From Variovorax paradoxus NBRC 15149 (GTDB taxonomy: Bacteria > Pseudomonadota > Gammaproteobacteria > Burkholderiales > Burkholderiaceae_C), in the NCBI RefSeq assembly GCF_001591365.1, contig NZ_BCUT01000001.1, forward strand, positions 2,976,001 through 3,040,000: a stretch of 64,000 nt of DNA. The letters run 5' to 3'. The notes under the pieces were generated by a model. The model did no database searches. It was not told the origin of the DNA and saw only the letters and a program-made list of their open reading frames with translations. This document shows positions 54,676-64,000 of the stretch, piece after piece. Each line of letters opens with the position of its first letter. The first letter of the stretch is position 1. Made by a program: the position numbers and the translations under genes.

Positions 54676-54694
54676 TGTTTCAATAGAGGAAACA
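54676..54694. promoter_or_regulatory. Inverted repeat upstream of periplasmic repeat protein
   Basis: TGTTTC (54676-54681) and GAAACA (54689-54694) are perfect complements with a 7-bp spacer. A second ATTGTTTC half site lies at 54572-54579 near the LysR start. The 259-bp divergent region otherwise shows no gene. Candidate LysR binding site. Confidence 0.45.
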
Positions 54695-54818
54695 CCGTGT
54701 CTCTGTTCCGCGTGATTTACACAGGCCGTTCAGTCGGAAACTCGCCGCACAGGTGAGCACGAACGAACGAACGAGCGAGCCTGGTGGACGAACCATCCAA
54801 CCAACACAAGGAATTGAC

Positions 54819-55187
54819 ATGAAGACCTCGCACATCCTCGCCGCCGCTGCCCTGACCCTGCTGGCCGCCACCGGCGCCCAAGCCGAAACCTATGATGGCG
54901 TGAACACCGCCGTCTCGACCAAGAGCCGCGACGAAGTCAACGCCGAAGCCGTGCGCACCGCAGCGGCTCCGAACCAGAACGTGACCCGCGGTTCGCGCGG
55001 CCCGGAAACGGTCGCCGTGTCGAAGGACCGTGCGCTCGTGGAAGCCGAAGCCGTCCGCACCGCCTACGCTCCCGACCAGAACGTGACCTCGGGCTCGCGC
55101 GTCAACAGCAAGGTCGTCTCGACCATGCCCCACCCGATGGACGCACGCGTCCAGGCCCAGCAAGGCTCGGGCGCCGTCGCCAAGTAA
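54819..55187 (+). CDS. Small secreted protein with two internal repeats, unknown function
   Basis: A 122-residue exported protein. The signal peptide (MKTSHILAAAALTLLAATGA) ends near AQAE. The mature part has two related units of about 25 residues: VNAEAVRTAAAPNQNVTRGS and VEAEAVRTAYAPDQNVTSGS, joined by a short linker. The Cys-free, Asn/Gln-rich repeats have no catalytic look. I do not recognise the family; small repeat proteins of this kind are abundant in the envelope of Comamonadaceae. AAGGAATTG precedes the ATG. A strong terminator follows, pointing to high, monocistronic expression. Confidence 0.8.
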   Translation: MKTSHILAAAALTLLAATGAQAETYDGVNTAVSTKSRDEVNAEAVRTAAAPNQNVTRGSRGPETVAVSKDRALVEAEAVRTAYAPDQNVTSGSRVNSKVVSTMPHPMDARVQAQQGSGAVAK

Positions 55188-55223
55188 GACCGGCGAAACC
55201 GCTGCTGCCCCTCGCGGGCAGGC

Positions 55224-55255
55224 AAAAAAGGCCACGCAATTGCGTGGCCTTTTTG
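55224..55255. terminator. Bidirectional terminator between the secreted protein and corA
   Basis: GGCCACGCAATTGCGTGGCC (55230-55249) is a perfect 20-bp palindrome with AAAAAA before it and TTTTT after it. It can end transcripts from both converging genes. Confidence 0.93.
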
Positions 55256-55277
55256 CTTTCAGGGCGGGTTGCGCGCT

Positions 55278-56438
55278 TCAGCGCGTGCGCGCCAGGTAGC
55301 GCTTGCGCCAGAACACAAGCACCAGCAGCAGCGCGATCACCAGCATCGCCATCATGGCAATCCAGAAGCCGTCGGCCTTGTGCACCAGCGGAATGAACTC
55401 GAAGTTCATGCCGAAGATGCCGGCAATGAGGTTGAGCGGCAGGAAGATGGCGGTCAGCACGGTGAGCACCCGCATGATGTCGTTGGCGCGGTGGCCCTGC
55501 ACGCTGAAATGCATCTGCACCGCGGTCTCCGCGTTCTGTTCGAGCCGGCGCACGTGGTGCACCACGCGCTCGATGTGCTCGAGCACGTCGCGGCTTCGCA
55601 CCATGATCAGTTCCCGCTCGCGCTGCTCCGCCTCGCCCTTGGCTGGGGGCAGCGTCTCGAGCGAGTCGATCCAGTCCTGGATGGCCGCGCGCTGGTCCTC
55701 GCAGATCTCGTCCAGGTGGTGCAGCGACTGCCGGGCTTCCATCAGCGCGCCCCAGTTGGTGAAGCGGCTGCGCGGATCGATCAGCTCGGTCTGCCAATGG
55801 TCGAGCTGGCGCGTGAGTTCGCGGCGCATGTCCAGGTAGCCGTCGACGATCTGGTTGATGACGCGCAGCATCAGGTCGGCGGTGCCGGTCGGCACGCGGG
55901 CCGAGGTGGCGCGCACGTCGAGCGCGGGGGCGCCCTTGTCGTCCGGCGAGCCGGCGGCGAGCAGCCGGGCGGCAAACAAGTCGCGCACCGCGCCGTCCTC
56001 GGGGTGCACCGACAGCAGCACGCGGTCGAACAGCGCGAAACCCACGGGGCGGGTGTCGACCCGGCGCAGCACCGGAGGGCCGCGGCGCAAGGGTGCGGGA
56101 AGGGGCGGCTCGCCGCCCGTGGTGCCCTTGCCATTGCCCAGCGCCGCCTGGCCGGGACCGCTCGAAAGACGCCGGAACACCAGCACGTCGTATTGCGAGG
56201 TGTAGTCGTAGTGCGACGGCAGCTGGTCGTTGAGCAGGTCCGCCACATGCAGGTCGACCAGCTGCGCCTGGCAGAGCGACTGCAGGATCTGCTGGACCGC
56301 GGGCAGCGAGGCGCGGAATTCGTCCCGCGTGAGCGAAATCCAGAGATAGCCTTGCGCCGCGCAGGCCCCGGGCAGCGCGAGCGGAGCCAGCGCCGGGTGC
56401 TCGCTCACGCGCGAGCGGTCGATTTCGAAGATGCGCAT
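55278..56438 (-). CDS. CorA-family magnesium/divalent cation transporter
   Basis: A 386-residue channel of the CorA/ZntB type. The large cytosolic domain ends in long helices; two C-terminal helices follow, the first closing with the GMN selectivity motif in NLIAGIFGMNFEFIPLVH (Tyr before GMN is Phe here), then FWIAMMAMLVIALLLVLVFW. Substrate may be Mg2+, Co2+ or Zn2+. It lies 3 bp after the hemB stop on the same strand and is probably co-transcribed; the HemB here seems to be Mg2+-dependent, which makes the link suggestive. Confidence 0.93.
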   Translation of the reverse strand: MRIFEIDRSRVSEHPALAPLALPGACAAQGYLWISLTRDEFRASLPAVQQILQSLCQAQLVDLHVADLLNDQLPSHYDYTSQYDVLVFRRLSSGPGQAALGNGKGTTGGEPPLPAPLRRGPPVLRRVDTRPVGFALFDRVLLSVHPEDGAVRDLFAARLLAAGSPDDKGAPALDVRATSARVPTGTADLMLRVINQIVDGYLDMRRELTRQLDHWQTELIDPRSRFTNWGALMEARQSLHHLDEICEDQRAAIQDWIDSLETLPPAKGEAEQRERELIMVRSRDVLEHIERVVHHVRRLEQNAETAVQMHFSVQGHRANDIMRVLTVLTAIFLPLNLIAGIFGMNFEFIPLVHKADGFWIAMMAMLVIALLLVLVFWRKRYLARTR

Positions 56439-56441
56439 GCG

Positions 56442-57782
<1,341 letters not shown>

Positions 57783-57795
57783 CTAAACTGGCCCC

Positions 57796-58224
57796 ATGCT
57801 CTGGGTTAAATCTCTTCACATCGTCTTCATTGCCAGCTGGTTCGCGGGGTTGTTCTACCTCCCCCGGATCTTCGTCAACCTGGCGATGGTGCCGCCCGAG
57901 TCCGTGGCCGAACGCGAGCGCTTGCTTCTGATGGCACGCAAGCTGTTGCGTTTCACGACCTTCCTGGCCATTCCGGCGCTGGGTTTCGGCCTCTGGCTCT
58001 GGCTGGGCTATGGCATCGGGCGCGGCCCCGGCAACGGCTGGCTGCATGCCAAGCTGGCGCTGGTGCTGGCGGTGATCGGGTATCACCATGCCTGCGGCGT
58101 GCTGCTGCGCCGTTTCGTGGCCGGGGGCACCCAGCGCAACGACCGCTGGTACCGCTGGTTCAACGAACTGCCGGTCCTGCTGCTGCTCGGCATCGTGGTG
58201 CTGGTGGTGGTCAAGCCGTTCTGA
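57796..58224 (+). CDS. hemJ: HemJ-type protoporphyrinogen IX oxidase
   Basis: A 142-residue membrane protein with four predicted helices, matching the HemJ (UPF0093) family that oxidises protoporphyrinogen IX. Seen are LWVKSLHIVFIASWFAGLFY with the conserved His, LPRIFV, and GWLHAKLALVLAVIGYHHAC, with the other conserved His and Lys. Next to hemB, divergently, it completes a haem synthesis pair. The rest of the 57453-57795 gap holds the small RNA candidate. Confidence 0.93.
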   Translation: MLWVKSLHIVFIASWFAGLFYLPRIFVNLAMVPPESVAERERLLLMARKLLRFTTFLAIPALGFGLWLWLGYGIGRGPGNGWLHAKLALVLAVIGYHHACGVLLRRFVAGGTQRNDRWYRWFNELPVLLLLGIVVLVVVKPF

Positions 58225-58238
58225 GCCCGAAAGCCACG

Positions 58239-59354
58239 GTGGAGACGCAGCACAAGTCCGCCGCGCTGCCCCTGGCGCTGGCCTACGCGGCGCTGATCGT
58301 CTATGCCAGCCTGTACCCGTTCGCCGACTGGCGCGACCAGGGCATTGCGCCGTGGGCCTACCTGTCGGCCTCGTGGCCCAAGTACTGGACGGGCTTCGAC
58401 TTCGCGATCAACGTGGGCGGCTACGTGCCCTTCGGCTTCCTGTGCGCGCTGGCGGTATTGCGGACGCGGCGCGACGCCAGCGTCTGGCGTGCGGTGCTGC
58501 GCGCCACGCTGGCCGGCGCGGCCGTGGCCTTTGCCATGGAAACGCTGCAGAGCTATCTGCCTGCGCGCATTCCCTCCAATGTCGACCTGGGCCTGAACAG
58601 CTCCGGCGCGCTGCTGGGGGCCCTGCTCGCGGCGGGGCTCGAGCGGCTCGGCGCGGTGGCGCACTGGAGCCGCACGCGCTCGCTGTGGTTCGTCGAGGAT
58701 TCGCGCGGCGCGCTGGTGCTGCTCGCGCTGTGGCCGCTGGCGCTGCTGTTCCCGGCAGCCGTGACCTTCGGCCTCGGCCAGGTGTTCGAGCGGCTCGAAG
58801 TCGCGGTCTCGGAGTGGCTGCTCGACACGCCCTTCATCGACTGGATGCCGCTGCGCCAGTTCGAGCTGGAGCCGCTGGTGCCGGCCGTCGAGCTGCTGTG
58901 CGTGATGCTCGGTGCCCTGGTGCCGTGCCTGCTGGCTTTCATGGTGACGCGCACGGTCGCCCGGCGTGCCGTGCTGCTGCCGCTCACGCTGCTGGCGGGC
59001 ATCGGCGCCTCGGCGCTGTCGGCGGCGCTGAGCTACGGCCCCGAGCACGCATGGGCCTGGCTGGGCCTGCCGGTGCAGGTCGGCATTGCGACGGCGCTGG
59101 TGGCCGGCGTGCTGCTGCTCGGAGCGCCGCGGCGGCTCTGCGCGGCCCTGCTGCTGGTGGCGCTGGTGATCCAGCTGAGCCTGCTGAACCAGGCGCCCGA
59201 GAGCGCCTATTTCGCACAGACCCTCGCCACCTGGGAGCAGGGGCGCTTCATCCGCTTCCACGGGCTGGCGCAGTGGCTCGGGTGGCTGTGGCCGTTCGCG
59301 GTCCTTGCCTATGTGGTGGCCGCGCTGTCGCGCCGGGGGCGGCCGGCCGGCTGA
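58239..59354 (+). CDS. VanZ-like family membrane protein
   Basis: A 371-residue protein with many hydrophobic segments. The N-terminal 120 residues resemble VanZ: YAALIVYASLYPFADWRDQG, FDFAINVGGYVPFGFLCALA and FAMETLQSYLPARIPSNVDL. The longer C-terminal part adds further membrane helices of unknown role. The GTG at 58239 is the start, 14 bp after hemJ, so it is probably co-transcribed with it. VanZ proteins are linked to teicoplanin resistance or lipid handling; no glycopeptide genes are present. Confidence 0.87.
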   Translation: METQHKSAALPLALAYAALIVYASLYPFADWRDQGIAPWAYLSASWPKYWTGFDFAINVGGYVPFGFLCALAVLRTRRDASVWRAVLRATLAGAAVAFAMETLQSYLPARIPSNVDLGLNSSGALLGALLAAGLERLGAVAHWSRTRSLWFVEDSRGALVLLALWPLALLFPAAVTFGLGQVFERLEVAVSEWLLDTPFIDWMPLRQFELEPLVPAVELLCVMLGALVPCLLAFMVTRTVARRAVLLPLTLLAGIGASALSAALSYGPEHAWAWLGLPVQVGIATALVAGVLLLGAPRRLCAALLLVALVIQLSLLNQAPESAYFAQTLATWEQGRFIRFHGLAQWLGWLWPFAVLAYVVAALSRRGRPAG

Positions 59355-59386
59355 TGGCCTGCGGCGGGCGTCACTAAAATCTACCG

Positions 59387-59740
59387 ATGCCCAGTTCCTC
59401 TTCTGCCGCGCCGCGCGGCTACTACGGCCGCCACATCTTCTTTTGCCTGAACGAGCGCAAGAACGGCGAAGACTGCTGCGCCCTGCACAACGCCCAGGCG
59501 GGTTTCGATCGCTGCAAGGCGAAGGTCAAGGAGGCGGGGCTGGCCGGTCCCGGCAAGGTGCGCGTCAACAAGGCGGGCTGCCTGGACCGCTGCGCCGGCG
59601 GCCCGGTGGCGGTGGTCTATCCCGAAGCGGTCTGGTACACCTTCGTCGATGCCGACGACATCGACGAGATCGTCGACTCGCACCTGAAGAACGGCCAGGT
59701 CGTCGAGCGCCTGCTGCTGCCTCCCGATGTGGGCCGCTGA
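59387..59740 (+). CDS. Thioredoxin-like [2Fe-2S] ferredoxin
   Basis: A 117-residue ferredoxin of the thioredoxin-fold group. Cysteines lie at 20 (RHIFFCLNER), 30/31 (GEDCC), 43, 65 and 69 (AGCLDRCAGGP); the C-x3-C pair and an upstream pair are expected to hold the cluster. A one-electron carrier in the cytosol; the partner enzyme is not evident. It lies downstream of the VanZ-like gene and upstream of a hydrolase. Confidence 0.92.
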   Translation: MPSSSSAAPRGYYGRHIFFCLNERKNGEDCCALHNAQAGFDRCKAKVKEAGLAGPGKVRVNKAGCLDRCAGGPVAVVYPEAVWYTFVDADDIDEIVDSHLKNGQVVERLLLPPDVGR

Positions 59741-59812
59741 ACTTTTGGCGGGATCCCGCGCTCGTACCGTGCACCCAAGCCCTCGGGGCCGGTCAGTTCC
59801 ATTCCTCGCATC

Positions 59813-60445
59813 ATGAATTCCCAGACCGAAAAGATCCGCCTCCAGGGCGCCGCCGGCGCCATCGAGGTGCAGCGCGACCAGCCAGCCGAGGCCGCGCGCG
59901 GCATCGCCGTGATCGCCCATCCGCATCCGCTGTTCGGCGGCACCATGGACAACAAGGTGGTGCAGACCCTGGCGCGCGCGTTTGTCTCCTGCGGCTGGAC
60001 CGCGGTGCGTTTCAACTTCCGCGGCGTGGGTGCGAGCGAAGGCGTGCACGACGAGGGGCGCGGCGAATGCGAAGACATGATGAACGTCGTCTCCCAGCTC
60101 GCGCCCGAAGGCCCGCTGGCGATTGCCGGCTTCTCGTTCGGCGCCTTCGTGGCAAGCTGCGCGGCCGAAAAGCTCTGGGCCGCTCGCGACCTGCGGCAGC
60201 TCGTGCTGGTTGGAACGGCGGCTTCGCGCTTTTCGGTCGCCACGCTGCCGGCCGAGGCGCACGAGCGCACGCTGGTGGTCCACGGCGAGGCCGACGACAC
60301 GGTGCCGCTGGCGGCGGTCATGGACTGGGCGCGGCCGCAGTCACTGCCTGTCACGGTTATTCCGGGCGGCGGCCATTTCTTTCACGGACAATTGCCCCTC
60401 CTCAAAAGCCTGGTCGTCCGCCATCTGCGCGCGGGCGCCGCATGA
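59813..60445 (+). CDS. Alpha/beta hydrolase (YqiA/CocE-like small hydrolase)
   Basis: A 210-residue hydrolase. The oxyanion region is IAHPHPLFGGTMDNKVVQTL, the nucleophile is in IAGFSFGAFVAS, with Asp in HGEADDTVP and His in GGGHFFHGQ. No signal peptide. Proteins of this size commonly follow ferredoxin genes in betaproteobacteria as far as I know; the substrate is unknown. Ends 52 bp before the carboxypeptidase start. Confidence 0.92.
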   Translation: MNSQTEKIRLQGAAGAIEVQRDQPAEAARGIAVIAHPHPLFGGTMDNKVVQTLARAFVSCGWTAVRFNFRGVGASEGVHDEGRGECEDMMNVVSQLAPEGPLAIAGFSFGAFVASCAAEKLWAARDLRQLVLVGTAASRFSVATLPAEAHERTLVVHGEADDTVPLAAVMDWARPQSLPVTVIPGGGHFFHGQLPLLKSLVVRHLRAGAA

Positions 60446-60497
60446 AAAGCCTCACGGGCTTGCGTTTTCGTCTCCTCCCGTCTCTCCTATTGCTCCC

Positions 60498-61667
60498 ATG
60501 AATCGTTTTTTTGACGCGTTTCGCGCGCTGGTGCTGGCCGCCGCCGCATCGGTTGGCATGATCGCCGCTGCCCAGGTGCCGGCACCGCCCGAGATCGCCG
60601 CGCGCAGCTACCTGCTGCTCGACGTCACGGCCAACCAGATCCTTGCGCAGAAGGACATCGACAGCCCGGTCGAACCGGCGTCGCTCACCAAGCTGATGTC
60701 GGCCTACATCGTGTTCGACGCGCTGCGCGCCAAGAAGATCACGCTGACCCAGACCATGCCGGTCAGCCAGCGCGCCTGGAAGATGCCCGGCTCGCGCATG
60801 TTCATCGATCCCAAGATGCAGGTGCCGGTCGAAGACCTGATCAAGGGGCTGATCGTGCAGTCGGGCAATGACGCCACCGTGGCGCTGGCCGAAGGCGTGG
60901 GCGGCACCGTGGAGCATTTCGTCGAGCTCATGAACGCCCAGGCCAAGGCGCTGGGCATGAAGAACACGAGCTACAAGAACCCCGAAGGCCTCACCGCGCC
61001 CGGCCACACCACCACGGCGCGCGACCTGAGCATCCTTGCGACGCGCCTGGTGCGCGACTTCCCGGAAGAAGCCAAGTACTACGCGATCAAGAAGTACCGC
61101 TACCCGGGCACGCCCTCGACCAACGACACCAACCGCAACCTGCTGCTGTTCCGCGACCCGACCGTCGACGGCCTGAAGACCGGCCACACCGAAGCGGCCG
61201 GCTACTGCATGATCGCCACCGCCAAGCGCGACTTCCCCAACCTGACCGGCGGGCGCCGGCTGCTGTCGATCGTGCTGGGCACCTCGGGCGAGACCGTGCG
61301 CGCGAACGAATCGCAAAAGCTCCTGAACTGGGGCTACACCGCCTACGACGCCGTGCGCCTGTTCGACGCCGGCCAGCCGGCCGCCACGCCGGCGGTCTGG
61401 AAGGGCAAGGCCAACACGCTCAAGCTGGGCCGCCCGGAAGCCATCGTGGTCGCGGTACCGGCCGGTACCGCCAGCAAGATCAAGACCCAGGTGGCGCGCC
61501 CCGATCCGCTGGTGGCGCCGTTCACCAAGTACCAGCCCGTGGGCTCGCTCAAGGTGACCCTGGACGACCAGCCGCTGGCGGACGTGCCGCTGGTGGCGCT
61601 GGAAGGCGTCGAGCAGGCCGGCATCCTCGGCCGCGCCTGGGACGCCGTCCGGCTCTGGATCAAGTAA
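60498..61667 (+). CDS. D-alanyl-D-alanine carboxypeptidase (PBP5/6 type)
   Basis: A 389-residue low-molecular-mass penicillin-binding protein that trims pentapeptides in the periplasm. After a signal peptide ([16 protein letters not shown]) come the three active-site motifs: Ser62-Leu-Thr-Lys65 (SLTK), SGN in [11 protein letters not shown], and KTG in [12 protein letters not shown]. The C-terminal beta domain (residues 290-370) and an amphipathic end ([11 protein letters not shown]) serve as membrane anchor. The ATG at 60498 gives [12 protein letters not shown]. Confidence 0.96.
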   Translation: MNRFFDAFRALVLAAAASVGMIAAAQVPAPPEIAARSYLLLDVTANQILAQKDIDSPVEPASLTKLMSAYIVFDALRAKKITLTQTMPVSQRAWKMPGSRMFIDPKMQVPVEDLIKGLIVQSGNDATVALAEGVGGTVEHFVELMNAQAKALGMKNTSYKNPEGLTAPGHTTTARDLSILATRLVRDFPEEAKYYAIKKYRYPGTPSTNDTNRNLLLFRDPTVDGLKTGHTEAAGYCMIATAKRDFPNLTGGRRLLSIVLGTSGETVRANESQKLLNWGYTAYDAVRLFDAGQPAATPAVWKGKANTLKLGRPEAIVVAVPAGTASKIKTQVARPDPLVAPFTKYQPVGSLKVTLDDQPLADVPLVALEGVEQAGILGRAWDAVRLWIK

Positions 61668-61702
61668 GGAAGGGCGCCAGGCAGCGCCGGCCGACGCTGT
61701 CC

Positions 61703-61730
61703 TTGCCGTTTCAAGCCCGCCTGCTATACT
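61703..61730 (+). promoter_or_regulatory. Promoter of the str operon
   Basis: TTGCCG (61703-61708), 16 bp, TATACT (61725-61730). It leaves a leader of about 120 nt before rpsL. The -10 box is near consensus; expected for a strong ribosomal promoter. Confidence 0.7.
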
Positions 61731-61857
61731 CGTGGGCTTTTCGGAATTTTCCGAAGGGTTTCACGTTTTCGTTATTCCCGGTTTCCTTGCCTTGCGTCAC
61801 GACAAGGCAGGGGCGGCTTCACAGCCAGGGCCGGGTTGTTTTGGGACTAATTCATTC

Positions 61858-62235
<378 letters not shown>

Positions 62236-62300
62236 GCCTTCCTGTCGTAGAAAACAAACAAGCGGTGTTCGGTTGCCTTGGCGGGCACATCGAACGAAGT

Positions 62301-62364
62301 GACCCAATGTCGGGTCGAGTAAGTGAGAGTCCGGAATGGCTCTCGCGGCATCGGAAACGGTGCC
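62301..62364 (+). promoter_or_regulatory. Stem-loops before rpsG: possible S7 autoregulatory site
   Basis: Three successive hairpins lie in the 153-bp rpsL-rpsG gap: GACCC/GGGTC (62301-62316), GAGAG/CTCTC (62325-62344) and GGCATCG/CGGTGCC (62347-62364). In E. coli S7 binds the corresponding spacer to repress translation. The structures fit such a role; binding is inferred. Confidence 0.5.
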
Positions 62365-62388
62365 AACTGAAGCAAAGAGGTTAGAAAA

Positions 62389-62862
62389 ATGCCACGTCGT
62401 CGCGAAGTCCCCAAACGTGAAATCCTGCCGGATCCCAAGTACGGCAATGTCGAGCTGTCGAAGTTCATGAACGTGATCATGGAAGGCGGCAAGAAGGCTG
62501 TTGCCGAGCGCATCATTTATGGCGCGCTCGACTTCATCGAAAAGAAGAACCCCGACAAGGACCCGCTCGAGGCCTTCACCGTTGCCATCAACAACGTGAA
62601 GCCGATGGTCGAAGTCAAGTCGCGCCGCGTCGGTGGTGCGAACTACCAGGTGCCGGTCGAAGTCCGTCCTGTCCGCCGCCTCGCCCTGTCGATGCGCTGG
62701 ATCAAGGAAGCCGCCCGCAAGCGCGGCGAGAAGTCGATGGCCCTGCGCCTGGCCAACGAGCTGATGGAAGCCACGGAAGGCCGTGGCGGCGCCATGAAGA
62801 AGCGCGACGAAGTGCACCGCATGGCAGAAGCCAACCGGGCATTCAGCCACTTCCGCTTCTAA
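62389..62862 (+). CDS. rpsG: 30S ribosomal protein S7
   Basis: A 157-residue protein that nucleates the 30S head by binding the 3' domain of 16S rRNA. The sequence is canonical from [20 protein letters not shown] to the C-terminal [11 protein letters not shown]. An AAAGAGG box precedes the ATG. Second gene of the str operon. Confidence 0.99.
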   Translation: MPRRREVPKREILPDPKYGNVELSKFMNVIMEGGKKAVAERIIYGALDFIEKKNPDKDPLEAFTVAINNVKPMVEVKSRRVGGANYQVPVEVRPVRRLALSMRWIKEAARKRGEKSMALRLANELMEATEGRGGAMKKRDEVHRMAEANRAFSHFRF

Positions 62863-62898
62863 GAATCAAACTTCGCTTGGGCGTTGGGTGTTGAGTGT

Positions 62899-62914
62899 CG
62901 GGCGACGTCGCCCG
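62899..62914. promoter_or_regulatory. Palindrome between rpsG and fusA
   Basis: CGGGCGACGTCGCCCG is a perfect 16-bp palindrome, flanked by GCGTTGGG and CCCAGCGCTCAACGC, which can extend the stem. No T-run follows. It may set mRNA stability or translation of fusA. Confidence 0.5.
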
Positions 62915-62958
62915 TGCTCGAGGCCCAGCGCTCAACGCATTTAACCCGAAAGTAAATC

Positions 62959-64000
62959 ATGTCCCGCAAGACCCCCATCGAGCGCTACCGCAACATCGGC
63001 ATCTCCGCGCACATCGACGCCGGCAAGACCACGACGACCGAGCGCATCCTGTTCTACACCGGTGTGAACCACAAGATCGGTGAAGTGCACGATGGCGCCG
63101 CCACGATGGACTGGATGGAGCAAGAGCAAGAGCGTGGCATCACGATCACCTCGGCTGCCACCACCTGCTTCTGGAAGGGCATGGCCGGCAAGTTCGAAGA
63201 ACACCGCATCAACATCATCGACACCCCCGGCCACGTGGACTTCACCATTGAAGTCGAGCGCTCGATGCGCGTGCTGGACGGCGCCGTCATGGTGTACGAC
63301 GCGGTCGGCGGCGTGCAGCCCCAGTCGGAAACCGTCTGGCGCCAGGCCAACAAGTACAAGGTTCCGCGCCTCGCGTTCGTCAACAAGATGGACCGCACCG
63401 GCGCCGACTTCCTGCGCGTGCGCCAGATGATGGTGGACCGCCTGAAGGCCAACCCCGTCGTGATCCAGATCCCGATCGGTGCCGAAGAGCACTTCCAGGG
63501 CATCGTCGACCTCGTGAAGATGAAGGCCATCATCTGGGACGAAGACAAGGGCGTGACCTTCACCTACGGTGAAATCCCCGCGAACCTGACCGACGTCTGC
63601 AACGAATACCGCGAAAAGCTCGTCGAAGCCGCTGCCGAAGCGAGCGAAGAGCTGATGAACAAGTACCTCGAAGGCGGCGAGCTGTCCGAAGAGGAAATCA
63701 AGAAGGCCATTCGCCAGCGCACCATCGCCGGCGAAATCCAGCCGATGCTGTGCGGCTCGGCCTTCAAGAACAAGGGCGTGCAGGCCATGCTCGACGCCGT
63801 CGTCGAATACATGCCCGCTCCGACCGACATTCCGCCGGTCAACGGCACCGACGAAGACGAAGCCCCCGTCACCCGCAAGGCTGACGACAACGAGAAGTTC
63901 TCGGCGCTCGCATTCAAGCTGATGACCGACCCGTTCGTGGGCCAGCTGACCTTCGTGCGCGTCTACTCGGGCGTGCTGACCAAGGGCGACAGCGTCTACA
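62959..64000 (+). CDS. fusA: Elongation factor G, C-terminus cut off by the window edge
   Basis: The first 347 residues of the translocation GTPase (full length about 700). G1 is [15 protein letters not shown], switch [16 protein letters not shown]3 [10 protein letters not shown]4 [10 protein letters not shown] and G5 [14 protein letters not shown]; domain II has begun at the edge. The ATG at 62959 gives [16 protein letters not shown]. Third gene of the str operon; tuf or rpsJ usually follows. Confidence 0.99.
   Translation, partial: MSRKTPIERYRNIGISAHIDAGKTTTTERILFYTGVNHKIGEVHDGAATMDWMEQEQERGITITSAATTCFWKGMAGKFEEHRINIIDTPGHVDFTIEVERSMRVLDGAVMVYDAVGGVQPQSETVWRQANKYKVPRLAFVNKMDRTGADFLRVRQMMVDRLKANPVVIQIPIGAEEHFQGIVDLVKMKAIIWDEDKGVTFTYGEIPANLTDVCNEYREKLVEAAAEASEELMNKYLEGGELSEEEIKKAIRQRTIAGEIQPMLCGSAFKNKGVQAMLDAVVEYMPAPTDIPPVNGTDEDEAPVTRKADDNEKFSALAFKLMTDPFVGQLTFVRVYSGVLTKGDSVY

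Overview
The window is chromosomal DNA of a high-GC betaproteobacterium. The gene set (many LysR regulators, Bug-type tricarboxylate receptors, Liv-type ABC and TRAP uptake systems, HemJ with a metal-site-variant HemB) and the style of the intergenic repeats point to the Comamonadaceae, most likely Variovorax or a close relative. This is inferred from protein resemblance; no rRNA is present. I see no tRNA, rRNA, CRISPR array, prophage, integrase or transposase. Sixty-six protein genes are called, two of them cut by the window edges.

Layout. 0-5.5 kb: end of a LysR regulator, a periplasmic solute-binding protein, HtpG with a translationally abutting lipoprotein gene, another LysR. 5.5-10.7 kb: a minus-strand acyl-CoA cluster (AidB-like acyl-CoA dehydrogenase, Bug receptor, class III CoA-transferase) divergent from its likely LysR regulator. 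10.7-14.1 kb: SrkA-like kinase, DUF2855 protein, and the peroxide pair ohrR-ohr with a clear OhrR operator. 14.8-17.6 kb: NodIJ-like ABC exporter and a LysR. 17.7-22.4 kb: GST and PNPOx-like pair, cytochrome P450 divergent from an ArsR regulator, a Tat-exported Bug receptor. 22.4-30.6 kb: AMP nucleosidase, ketopantoate reductase, glutathione reductase, an exported FecR/DUF6600 protein with a 190-residue glutamine-rich tail, and an exported PEP-synthase-like protein. 30.6-35.4 kb: a complete TRAP transporter, a rhodanese, Kbp. 36-41.2 kb: CoaX, a serine hydrolase, crotonase plus 3-hydroxyacyl-CoA dehydrogenase, PurT. 41.2-50.4 kb: alpha/beta hydrolase, AraC regulator and the livHMGF-ligase-binding protein operon, which appears to import an acid and activate it to a CoA thioester. 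50.4-54.6 kb: EVE protein, MarC, SDR, DsbA-like isomerase, dienelactone hydrolase, LysR. 54.8-61.7 kb: a repeat-containing periplasmic protein, CorA, the haem genes hemB and hemJ flanking a candidate small RNA, VanZ-like protein, ferredoxin, hydrolase, DD-carboxypeptidase. 61.7-64 kb: the str operon rpsL-rpsG-fusA.

The most striking non-coding content is three families of long inverted-repeat elements, each present twice in the window: family A (about 258 bp, 6.7 and 35.0 kb), family B (330-574 bp, 14.2 and 46.1 kb) and family C (about 75 bp, 10.7 and 44.0 kb). Two of them interrupt the liv operon, and one encodes the C-terminal tail of a LysR protein. A second candidate novelty is a roughly 100-nt small RNA gene at 57.6 kb with a near-consensus promoter, an exposed CCTCCC motif and a strong terminator.
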